Origin: Candidatus Woesearchaeota archaeon
Lineage (GTDB): Archaea; Nanobdellota; Nanobdellia; Woesearchaeales; ARS49
Length of the DNA: 33,303 nt
Direction of reading: 5' to 3'
NCBI GenBank assembly: GCA_019323575.1
Contig: JAHWHB010000029.1
Span: 1-33,303 of the forward strand
Shown: in pieces, positions 22,235 to 28,064 of the stretch
Layout: every line of letters starts with the position of its first letter
How positions within the stretch are numbered: the first letter of the stretch is position 1
Position numbers and translations under genes: made by a program
Notes under the pieces: model-generated
The model's database searches: none
Told to the model about the DNA's origin: nothing
Seen by the model: the letters and a program-made list of their open reading frames with translations, nothing else

Positions 22235-22819
22235 ATGTTTTACAAAATCGAAGTACAAGACCACATAAGAGTACCACCAAGATTTTTCCAGTTCGACGTA
22301 AATGAAGCAGTACTAAAAGCAGTCAAACAAAAGTACGACGGCTTAATAGACCCAAACCTAGGAGTAGTCATAGACGTAGCAAACGTAAAAGAAATAGGAG
22401 AAGGAATCATAATCCCAGGAGACGGAGCAAGCTACTACGACACAACCTTTGAATTACTCGCATTCCAGCCAGAACTACAAGAAATCATACCCGGAAAGAT
22501 AAAAGACATAGCAGACTTCGGAGCATTCATCACACTAGGACCAATAGACGGAATGATACACATCTCACAAACAATGGATGACTTTGTAAGCTTCTCAAAA
22601 GAAAAAACACTAACAGGAAGAGACTCAAAAAGGACACTAAAAATAGGAGACTCATGCAGAGCAAGAGTAATAGCAGTATCATTCAAAGACGTCACAAACC
22701 CGAAGATAGGCTTAACAATGAGACAGCCAGGACTAGGAAAAATCGACTGGATAACAGCAGAAGAAACACCAGCAGAACCAAAAGAAGAAAAGAAACCAAA
22801 GAAGGAGGCGAAAAAATAA
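22235..22819 (+). CDS. rpo7: DNA-directed RNA polymerase subunit Rpo7 (E')
   Basis: This 194-residue protein starts MFYKIEVQDHIRVPPRFF, typical of the Rpo7 tip domain, and includes GVVIDVANVKEIGEGIIIPG. The S1-type OB fold contains IADFGAFITLGPIDGMIHIS. With Rpo4 it forms the stalk of archaeal RNA polymerase that helps open DNA and bind the RNA. A Lys/Glu-rich tail of about 20 residues is added after the usual end. GGAGG lies before the ATG, behind a 5' hairpin. It is the first gene of the rpo7-spt4-eS24-eS31 operon. Confidence 0.96.
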   Translation: MFYKIEVQDHIRVPPRFFQFDVNEAVLKAVKQKYDGLIDPNLGVVIDVANVKEIGEGIIIPGDGASYYDTTFELLAFQPELQEIIPGKIKDIADFGAFITLGPIDGMIHISQTMDDFVSFSKEKTLTGRDSKRTLKIGDSCRARVIAVSFKDVTNPKIGLTMRQPGLGKIDWITAEETPAEPKEEKKPKKEAKK

Positions 22820-22820
22820 T

Positions 22821-22837
22821 GAAAATCAAAGATTTTC
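22821..22837 (+). repeat. Short perfect hairpin between rpo7 and spt4
   Basis: GAAAATC (22821-22827) and GATTTTC (22831-22837) are exact complements around AAA. It lies between the rpo7 stop and the spt4 binding site GGAGG at 22851. It may set the relative output of the two genes. Confidence 0.5.
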
Positions 22838-22862
22838 AAATTTTCTCACCGGAGGTTCGAAA

Positions 22863-23051
22863 ATGAGCAAGAAAAAAGCCTGCAAAAAATGCAAATACTT
22901 TGTTGAAGAAAACGAATGCCCAATCTGCAAAAACGCGCAATTTGTAACAAACTGGAAAGGAAGAATCAACATCACAGACCTCAAAAACAGCGACATAGGC
23001 AAAAAAATAGGCGCAGAAAAAGAGGGAGAATACGCAATCAAGGTGACATAA
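22863..23051 (+). CDS. spt4: Transcription elongation factor Spt4
   Basis: This 62-residue zinc-binding factor has the two Cys pairs CKKC and CPIC, followed by the core NWKGRINITDLKNSDIGKKI. With Spt5 it clamps RNA polymerase on DNA during elongation. Length is normal for archaea. GGAGG precedes the ATG, and the ATG overlaps the stop of a 15-codon reading frame that begins at the rpo7 stop. The stop is immediately followed by the eS24 ATG. Confidence 0.95.
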   Translation: MSKKKACKKCKYFVEENECPICKNAQFVTNWKGRINITDLKNSDIGKKIGAEKEGEYAIKVT

Positions 23052-23498
23052 ATGGAACTAAAAATAAACACAAAAGAAAACCCGCTATTAAAGAGAAAAG
23101 AAATAACCGGAGAGATAACATTCACAGGAGCAACGCCAAGCAACAAAAAAGTACAAGAAGAACTCGCAAAAAAACTAGGAGCAAAACCTGAACTAGTAGC
23201 AATAAGACACATATACGGAGCATACGGCGGAGAAAAAGCAACACTAGAAGCATACGTATACGAAACAAAAGAACAATTTGACAAAGTAGAACCAAAAAAG
23301 AAAGAAAAACCAGCAGCACCAGGAGAAGCGCCTGCAGAAACACCTGCACCAGCAGCAACTCCAGCGGAGAAAAAAGAAGAGAAGCCGGCAGAAAAGAAAG
23401 AAGAAAAACCAGCTGCGCCTGAAGAAAAAGCTCCTAAAGAAGAAAAGCCAGCAGAACCCGCAGAGAAAGCAAAAGCTGAAGAAGCTAAAGAGGCATAA
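23052..23498 (+). CDS. rps24e: Small ribosomal subunit protein eS24 with long charged tail
   Basis: The first 85 residues are a standard eS24 domain: INTKENPLLKRKEITGEITF, and IRHIYGAYGGEKATLEAYVY. A tail of about 60 residues made of Pro, Ala, Glu and Lys follows (AEKKEEKPAEKKEEKPA), about twice the usual remaining length. The tail is probably disordered. The gene begins directly after the spt4 stop and ends two bases before eS31, so translation is probably coupled. Confidence 0.95.
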   Translation: MELKINTKENPLLKRKEITGEITFTGATPSNKKVQEELAKKLGAKPELVAIRHIYGAYGGEKATLEAYVYETKEQFDKVEPKKKEKPAAPGEAPAETPAPAATPAEKKEEKPAEKKEEKPAAPEEKAPKEEKPAEPAEKAKAEEAKEA

Positions 23499-23500
23499 AA

Positions 23501-23695
23501 ATGGCAGATAAAAAAGAAGCAAAAAAAACACCAACAAAAGGAATCTGGAAAATGTATGAAAAGAAAGGAGACAAACTAGAAAGAAAAAACAAAAGCTGCC
23601 CAAAATGCGGAGAAGGATTCTTCATGGCACAACACGAAAACAGACTCTACTGCGGCGGCTGCGGATACACAGAATTCCAAAAGAAAGCAAAATAA
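23501..23695 (+). CDS. rps27ae: Small ribosomal subunit protein eS31
   Basis: This 64-residue protein has a Lys-rich N-terminus and the zinc ribbon CPKCGEGFFMAQHENRLYCG followed by GCGYTEF. It sits in the small subunit beak region. It is the last gene of the rpo7-spt4-eS24-eS31 operon, two bases after eS24. A T-rich stretch follows. Confidence 0.96.
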   Translation: MADKKEAKKTPTKGIWKMYEKKGDKLERKNKSCPKCGEGFFMAQHENRLYCGGCGYTEFQKKAK

Positions 23696-23696
23696 T

Positions 23697-23710
23697 TCTA
23701 TTTTTATTCT
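23697..23710 (+). terminator. T-rich terminator of the eS31 operon
   Basis: TTCTATTTTTATTC immediately follows the eS31 stop. It is a likely archaeal oligo-T terminator, with the GC-rich repeat region beyond it. Confidence 0.4.
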
Positions 23711-23716
23711 AAATTT

Positions 23717-23758
23717 AAAAAAGATCTAATAAAAAGAGCAGGCGGAGGGGCCAGAGCA
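23717..23758 (-). repeat. Copy 1 of a 42-bp direct repeat
   Basis: The unit has an A-rich end with AGATCTAATAAAAAGAGC and a GC-rich part GGCGGAGGGGCCAG. It differs from the copy at 23823-23864 by one base. Read on the minus strand it ends in a T-run, like a terminator. Confidence 0.85.
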
Positions 23759-23822
23759 CAAACTTTATCCAAAGTTTGATCAAAGCGCCTTCCAGTGGGA
23801 TCTATGATCCCACGACGCACAA

Positions 23823-23864
23823 AAAAAAGATCTAATAAAAAGAGCAGGCGGAGGGGCCAGGGCA
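23823..23864 (-). repeat. Copy 2 of a 42-bp direct repeat
   Basis: The same unit as 23717-23758 with one difference (A to G in GCCAGRGCA). A 64-base spacer with two hairpins separates the copies. Confidence 0.85.
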
Positions 23865-24020
23865 TTTAGCTCTGCGCTCAGCACAGGGCCCGTGTTGCAG
23901 CTGGGAGGAAGCGCACGCGTCAACCAGCGCTCATCCAAACACTGCTCTTTCCATATAGATTTCCTCGTTAAGAAACAGCAAGACAAAGAAAGATAAAATA
24001 ATAACGTAAAGAAAATACGT

Positions 24021-24308
24021 TTATACGGCTACACCAGTGGCGTGCACCCTAGCCCAGCCGCCCTGAGTGAACATCTGATCACAACGAATATTGCAAGCAG
24101 CATCGGTATGCGCCTCAGCAGTCTGAACACGAACACGCTGCTGCATAGTACCAATAGGATTACCATAATAATCATACTGAGTAATGCTACACATGCAATA
24201 ACGCTGAACAACAGCAGCACCAGTCTGCGTAAAATTACCTAACATAGCACCAATACCAACTGCTGCCACAGCAAGCAGAAAGACCAACATGATAGTTTTT
24301 TGACTCAT
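24021..24308 (-). CDS. Small anchored protein with two cysteine pairs
   Basis: This 95-residue protein begins MSQKTIMLVFLLAVAAVGIG, a membrane anchor or signal. NFTQTGAAV comes next, then an outward domain with CMC (38-40) and CNIRC (72-76). The VQTA segment and cysteine placement are loosely like one repeat of the 18-cysteine protein at 2204-3034. The ATG at 24308 is about 30 bases from a TTTTAAAA and is preferred to the longer frame to 24365, which would overlap the upstream gene. The family is not recognised. Confidence 0.65.
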   Translation of the reverse strand: MSQKTIMLVFLLAVAAVGIGAMLGNFTQTGAAVVQRYCMCSITQYDYYGNPIGTMQQRVRVQTAEAHTDAACNIRCDQMFTQGGWARVHATGVAV

Positions 24309-24351
24309 ACCAGCAAAGAAAGCACCACAAACTTTTAAAATTATTGTACGA

Positions 24352-24933
24352 CTAAAGAACACCAATCAAAACAAGCAAGCCAAGAAGAGCAAGACCCAAA
24401 CTTGCAAATTCATCCTTGTAAGGCAGACCAGAAATCTTCTCAGAAAGAAAAATAATAACAAAAATCTCAAGCAAAGCAGCACAAATAATCCCGAAAACAG
24501 AAAACAAACCATCAGCAAAAGAACCAAGAAACAAAGGCAAATACGCAACGGTATCATCAATAACAGTAGCAAAAGAGGCAACAAACCCAGTAATTAACAG
24601 CTTCACAAAACGATAAGAAGAAAATTTGACTTTTTTAACCAATTTTCTCTCTATCTTTCTCTTTGAAAAAAAGCCAAAAAAAATCAAACCAGACAATAAG
24701 AAAAGCAAGCCGGCAGAAATATACCTATAATAGGAAATATGCCTCAAAATAGAGGCAAAAAAAACAGCAACAACAATAGCCAATGAGATAGCAAGAAGAA
24801 TACCAATACAAAAAGCAACCTTACCCAAACGCGTACGAGTAATACTTGCAGTAACAGAAACGTGAGTCATAACATCATCAAAACCAGTAACAATCTTGAC
24901 AAAAAAACCCAAAATAAAAGCGACAAACACCAT
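24352..24933 (-). CDS. Membrane protein, possibly CadD/LysE-type transporter
   Basis: This 193-residue protein has about six membrane helices in two similar halves. The acidic motifs VTGFDDVMTH near residue 18 and TVIDDTVAYLPLF in the second half are alike, as in transporters built from an inverted or direct repeat such as the CadD and LysE groups. The substrate is unknown. A basic loop (KRKIERKLVKKVK) separates the halves. A TTTTTATTCT about 28 bases upstream fits a leaderless start. The assignment is by layout only. Confidence 0.5.
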   Translation of the reverse strand: MVFVAFILGFFVKIVTGFDDVMTHVSVTASITRTRLGKVAFCIGILLAISLAIVVAVFFASILRHISYYRYISAGLLFLLSGLIFFGFFSKRKIERKLVKKVKFSSYRFVKLLITGFVASFATVIDDTVAYLPLFLGSFADGLFSVFGIICAALLEIFVIIFLSEKISGLPYKDEFASLGLALLGLLVLIGVL

Positions 24934-24979
24934 TTTTGGAATAAAAAAGAAAATCAGAATAAAAAGGTTTGCGAAGCCA

Positions 24980-25000
24980 ACGAAAACGCAAAGCGTTTTC
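24980..25000 (-). terminator. Strong hairpin downstream of the tRNA
   Basis: CGAAAACGC (24980-24988) and GCGTTTTCG (24992-25000) form a perfect nine-pair stem around three bases. On the minus strand it follows the tRNA and leads to a T-rich stretch near 24960-24965. A second stem (25006-25012 with 25023-25029) touches the tRNA 3' end. They may mark the 3' end or a processing signal. Confidence 0.45.
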
Positions 25001-25028
25001 GGGGCATTTGAAACTCTCTGATTTTCAA

Positions 25029-25113
25029 AGCCCCTGGGGAGAGTTGCACTCCCGACCTGCGGTTCTTTCTACAAGATACGAAACCGCCGCTATGGCTACT
25101 AAGCTACAGGGGC
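25029..25113 (-). tRNA. tRNA-Thr (anticodon CGT) with 12-base intron, atypical loops
   Basis: The 85-base gene folds as a cloverleaf. The acceptor is GCCCCTG/CAGGGGC, the anticodon stem GCGGT/ACCGC, the variable loop five bases, and the T stem GGGAG/CTCCC. With T33 before it, the anticodon is CGT. A 12-base intron would sit at the usual 37/38 site. The unpaired base 73 is T, as in archaeal tRNA-Thr, and CCA is not encoded. Odd points: the T loop is TGCAACT, with G at position 55 in place of the nearly invariant U. The D loop AGTAGCCA lacks the GG pair, and the D stem has one mismatch. It could be a decayed or specialised tRNA. Confidence 0.75.
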
Positions 25114-25114
25114 G

Positions 25115-25270
25115 CTAAATATTCTTCAAAAGCTCTTCCTTAGACTTCAGCTTCTTCTGACACTCCCTGCAAACAGGATGAAGCCTGCCCTTCTCATCCT
25201 TAACATAACTACCAACAATCTTCTTGAGAAAAGTCTCAGCCAGAGTCTTCTTGCAAATATCACATTTCAT
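25115..25270 (-). CDS. Small zinc-ribbon protein
   Basis: This 51-residue protein has two Cys pairs, CDIC and CREC, separated by about 30 residues. A charged segment (GSYVKDEKGRLHPVCREC) lies between them, and a Lys/Glu tail follows. It probably binds one zinc ion. The ATG at 25270 is 26.5 bases from a TATA box, so it is leaderless, and the longer frame to 25327 is rejected. It lies one base from the tRNA 5' end on the same strand, so the tRNA may be cut out of a shared transcript. The function is unknown. Confidence 0.75.
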   Translation of the reverse strand: MKCDICKKTLAETFLKKIVGSYVKDEKGRLHPVCRECQKKLKSKEELLKNI

Positions 25271-25292
25271 AACCAATCCAACCCCTGAAGCG

Positions 25293-25300
25293 TATTTAAA
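25293..25300 (-). promoter_or_regulatory. TATA box of the zinc-ribbon gene (and perhaps the tRNA)
   Basis: TTTAAATA on the minus strand is centred 26.5 bases before the ATG at 25270. No separate tRNA promoter is seen between the two genes. Confidence 0.55.
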
Positions 25301-25313
25301 GATGTCGTAAATC

Positions 25314-25321
25314 TTAAATAT
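25314..25321 (+). promoter_or_regulatory. TATA box of the anchored pair (leaderless)
   Basis: TTAAATAT is centred 25.5 bases before the ATG at 25343, just upstream of the divergent minus-strand box. Confidence 0.55.
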
Positions 25322-25342
25322 CGCCACAAAGAATTCTCACTT

Positions 25343-25894
25343 ATGAACAAAAAAATACTAATCGGACTATTCTTCGCATTCATAATGATATTCAGCATCT
25401 TCGGAATGGTAGTAGAATTCCTAAGCCCCGAAGAAAAACTCGAGTACGGAGAATACACATTCAAAATAAAAGACAACCAGTTCTTCACAAAAATAAACGG
25501 ACAGGAGCACGGCTTCTTATTCTACCCACAAGACCTAGAATACATAACAATGCCAGAAGAAGCAAAAATGCTTCTAAGCTCACCAGTATTCACAGTAACA
25601 TACAACCCGCAAAGCGAATTGGCAGAAGAACTAGCGTCAGCACAATATTATTTTGAAGTACAGCTACAAGACAAAGTAATAGAAAGAGCGCTCACAAACA
25701 ACACAGGAACAAGTCTGCCGCAAAAAACGTGCAAAGACTCAACACCAGAAAACCCAGTAGTAGAACTCAAACAGACAGACGAATCAGCAATAACAATAGA
25801 AAACACGTGCATCACAATAGGCGCGGTTGACGAAAGAGACCTGTACCAACAGACAGAAAGATTTGTCTACACAATCCTAGGAGTAATGACGTGA
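25343..25894 (+). CDS. Anchored protein A of a paralogous pair
   Basis: This 183-residue protein has one N-terminal membrane helix (about 4-24) and an outward domain. The domain starts YGEYTFKIKDNQFFTKING and ends with a Cys-containing part (CKDSTPEN, then ITIENTCITIG). The next gene encodes a protein with the same plan, so this is a tandem duplication that diverged. The start is leaderless. Its stop overlaps the next start (GTGA). The family is not recognised. Confidence 0.75.
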   Translation: MNKKILIGLFFAFIMIFSIFGMVVEFLSPEEKLEYGEYTFKIKDNQFFTKINGQEHGFLFYPQDLEYITMPEEAKMLLSSPVFTVTYNPQSELAEELASAQYYFEVQLQDKVIERALTNNTGTSLPQKTCKDSTPENPVVELKQTDESAITIENTCITIGAVDERDLYQQTERFVYTILGVMT

Positions 25895-26502
25895 CAGAAC
25901 TAGAACCAAAAACAAACACACAAACAAAAATCTTCATCGCAGCAGGAGCAATAATGTTCGCGCTAATAATATTATTTGTATTATTCGGAATGAAAAAAGA
26001 AGAACCAAAGAGAAACATAGTAGAGTACAACTACTTCAAATTCGAAGAAACAGGAGGGCTATGGAAAACAAACATACAACTAGACGACCAGTTATTCGAA
26101 GCCATGTTCAGATACAACCCGAAACAAGTAGAAAACGTCACAATAACCGGAAACTTCACAGGATTCAGAAAAACACCAATCTACATAACCTTTGACCCAG
26201 ACGTGGAATCAGACAAATTCAAATACCTGGCACTGGCAGCATCAGAGCTAAGCCTAAACGTCATAAGAGCATTAAATTTCACAGTAGAAGCAGCATGCAC
26301 CAAAAACGAAACAGAAGCCTGCCAAAACAGGTCAATAATAACCTGCGCAGACAACAAATCAGTAATCTACCTTGTAGCAGAAGGACCCACACAAATAACA
26401 CTAAACCAAAGCTGCATAACACTAAACGGAGAACAATTAGAGCTCCTAAAAAGCGTCGACAGACTACTATTCCAATGGTACAAAATAATGAAAACAACGT
26501 AA
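25891..26502 (+). CDS. Anchored protein B of a paralogous pair
   Basis: This 203-residue protein has a short cytoplasmic head, one membrane helix (about 13-33) and an outward domain. The domain opens with VEYNYFKFEETGGLWKTNIQ and closes with CADNKSV and ITLNQSCITLNG. The order of EYxxFK, a Pro near residue 75, and the CITL end match protein A. Several N-x-T/S sites lie in the outward part (NVT, NFT, NRS, NKS, NQS), so it may be glycosylated. The GTG start at 25891 overlaps the stop of A, with GGAG upstream. The function is not recognised; the pair may form a complex. Confidence 0.75.
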   Translation: MTELEPKTNTQTKIFIAAGAIMFALIILFVLFGMKKEEPKRNIVEYNYFKFEETGGLWKTNIQLDDQLFEAMFRYNPKQVENVTITGNFTGFRKTPIYITFDPDVESDKFKYLALAASELSLNVIRALNFTVEAACTKNETEACQNRSIITCADNKSVIYLVAEGPTQITLNQSCITLNGEQLELLKSVDRLLFQWYKIMKTT

Positions 26503-26503
26503 A

Positions 26504-26512
26504 TAATATATA
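26504..26512 (+). promoter_or_regulatory. TATA box deciding a GTG start (DHH-like gene)
   Basis: TAATATATA is centred about 28 bases before the GTG at 26536, which supports a leaderless GTG start. Confidence 0.5.
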
Positions 26513-26535
26513 CACCACCCTCTTCTTTTATCGAC

Positions 26536-27447
26536 GTGATATCGATATACTGCTCTGAAAAACTAGACGGGGTGGCAGGAGCGGCAATAGTGATGCGGCA
26601 CGCAACACTAAACAAACTGCCAACACACTTCGGAGGATTCCTGCACCTGGACGCACTAGAAGACGAACTGGAAGACATGGCAAAAAGAGAGCACCAGCTA
26701 ATATTTGTAATAGACGTCAGCATAACACCAGACCACATTCCACTTTTGGAAAAAGTAAACAAAAAAAACAAAATAGTCTACTGGAACACCCACGACGAGG
26801 AAAGCGTAGTCCCGCCAAGCAAACTATTCGACAAATCACAAGGAAACAAATGCTCAGCAGAACTCGCACAACAAAGATTCCTGCCAAACGACATAATAGC
26901 AAAAAAACTTGCAGAACTCGCCCACGAGGTCAAATTCTGGCAGATACAGGACGAACACGCAGCAAAACTCTCAGACCTAATAACAGCACAATACAACCCA
27001 GTAGAACTAATCGACGCACTATCAAGAGGAGTAATCTGGAATGAACACTTTGAAAAATTCTACACAAACCATCTAGAAAAAAAGAATATAGCATACGAAG
27101 AACTCATAAAATCACTAACAGTAAAATCATACGTCAACTACAGATTCGGATTTGCCTACTCCTCACCCATATTAAACACAGCAGACGCCTGCCAAAAAAT
27201 ACTCGACGGACACGCAGGAGTAGACGTTGCAGTCGTATTGTACCGCGACGGAAGAATCGGACTAAGAAGAAGAGACAACTGCGACGTAAACGTTAAAAAA
27301 CTGGCAGAACTATTCAACGGAGGAGGAAAACCCTTTGCAGCAGGAGCAAGACTAAAAGTGCAGATAACAAAAGAGACACTTCCAGAGACGCTATTCCACA
27401 TAGACGAAGCATTCAAAAACTTCTTTGTAGGCATACCAGTTCCATAA
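26536..27447 (+). CDS. Degenerate DHH-family phosphoesterase homologue
   Basis: This 303-residue protein keeps the outline of the DHH family: CSEKLDGVAGAAIVMRH at the N-terminus, a VIDVS strand near 58-62, and a C-terminal DHHA1-like end with LFNGGGKPFAAGARL (259-273). The metal motifs are altered: LDG lacks the usual preceding Asp, and the DHH triplet itself reads THD in WNTHDEES (83-90). It may have lost nuclease activity or use another metal set. The start is a leaderless GTG. It lies alone between the anchored pair and a protease gene. Confidence 0.75.
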   Translation: MISIYCSEKLDGVAGAAIVMRHATLNKLPTHFGGFLHLDALEDELEDMAKREHQLIFVIDVSITPDHIPLLEKVNKKNKIVYWNTHDEESVVPPSKLFDKSQGNKCSAELAQQRFLPNDIIAKKLAELAHEVKFWQIQDEHAAKLSDLITAQYNPVELIDALSRGVIWNEHFEKFYTNHLEKKNIAYEELIKSLTVKSYVNYRFGFAYSSPILNTADACQKILDGHAGVDVAVVLYRDGRIGLRRRDNCDVNVKKLAELFNGGGKPFAAGARLKVQITKETLPETLFHIDEAFKNFFVGIPVP

Positions 27448-27448
27448 T

Positions 27449-27458
27449 TTTATAAATA
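27449..27458 (+). promoter_or_regulatory. TATA box of the site-2 protease gene (leaderless)
   Basis: TTTATAAATA is centred 26.5 bases before the ATG at 27480 and begins two bases after the DHH-like gene ends. Confidence 0.6.
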
Positions 27459-27479
27459 AAACACTCAACCTAAACAAAA

Positions 27480-28025
27480 ATGATATTCACACCAAGAGAA
27501 CTTATCGACGTAATAATAATGACAGTAGCAGTAGGCTACATATTCATGGACCTATTCAGACAAAGAGCAATAGGCTTTGACAAAAACGCATTTCTATTCG
27601 CATGCATGGTAACCGCGCCAGCACTAATACTACACGAACTCGCACACAAATTTCTGGCAATCGGGTTCGGGCTGCAGGCAGACTTCCACGCAGCATACTT
27701 CTGGCTATTAATTGGAATAGTAATGAGAGTACTGCGCTTTAACTTCATATTCTTCGTACCGGCATACGTAAGCATAGGCGCAGGAATCTCCCAAATAACA
27801 CCATTATCAAGCTCAATAATAGCATTCGGAGGACCATTAATGAACCTGCTATTATTTGTAACATCCTGGGCATTACTCCACAAAAAACGAATGAAAAAGA
27901 ACACCTACCTGCTATTATACCTAACCAAACAAATCAACCTCCTATTATTCGTACTAAACATGCTCCCAATCCCAGGATTCGACGGATTCAAAGTATACCA
28001 AGGATTATACCAAACATTCTTTTAG
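27480..28025 (+). CDS. Site-2 protease family membrane metalloprotease (M50)
   Basis: This 181-residue protein has about five membrane helices. HELAH (52-56) supplies the zinc ligands and catalytic Glu. FGGPLMNLLLF is the typical second motif, and NMLPIPGFDGFK (160-171) supplies the third ligand at Asp168. These enzymes cut proteins inside the membrane, often to release regulators. It has no PDZ or CBS domain. The start is leaderless. Its substrate is unknown; the neighbouring anchored proteins are possible but unproven targets. Confidence 0.9.
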   Translation: MIFTPRELIDVIIMTVAVGYIFMDLFRQRAIGFDKNAFLFACMVTAPALILHELAHKFLAIGFGLQADFHAAYFWLLIGIVMRVLRFNFIFFVPAYVSIGAGISQITPLSSSIIAFGGPLMNLLLFVTSWALLHKKRMKKNTYLLLYLTKQINLLLFVLNMLPIPGFDGFKVYQGLYQTFF

Positions 28026-28035
28026 TATAACAAAA

Positions 28036-28043
28036 TTTTTAAA
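28036..28043 (+). promoter_or_regulatory. TATA box deciding the GTG start of pyrG
   Basis: TTTTTAAA is centred 25.5 bases before the GTG at 28065. An ATG two bases earlier is out of frame. Confidence 0.6.
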
Positions 28044-28064
28044 CAAAACAAAAGTTTCAATAAT

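Larger units (their letters stand above)
23717..23935 (-). ncRNA. Candidate structured RNA in a GC-rich island
   Basis: This stretch is much richer in G and C than the surrounding DNA, and no convincing gene crosses it. It holds two 42-bp repeats that end in T-runs on the minus strand. A perfect GTGGGATC/GATCCCAC stem lies at 23795-23813, an AAACTTT/AAAGTTT stem at 23760-23777, and CACAGGGCCCGTG at 23885-23897. A TATA-like CTATATGG on the minus strand near 23952-23959 could start it. In A/T-rich archaea GC-rich gaps often mark stable RNAs. I could not match RNase P, SRP or tRNA motifs. Confidence 0.35.

Noticed and set aside
23717..23864. CRISPR array
   Set aside because: Only two 42-bp copies with one 64-base spacer that is itself hairpin-forming, and no cas gene nearby.
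23889..23940. tRNA gene or tRNA half (GGGCCCG followed by AGCTGGGAGGAAGCGC)
   Set aside because: The stretch looks like a 5' acceptor and D arm, but the D stem pairs poorly, no anticodon stem or U33 fits, and no T arm follows. A tRNA remnant remains possible.
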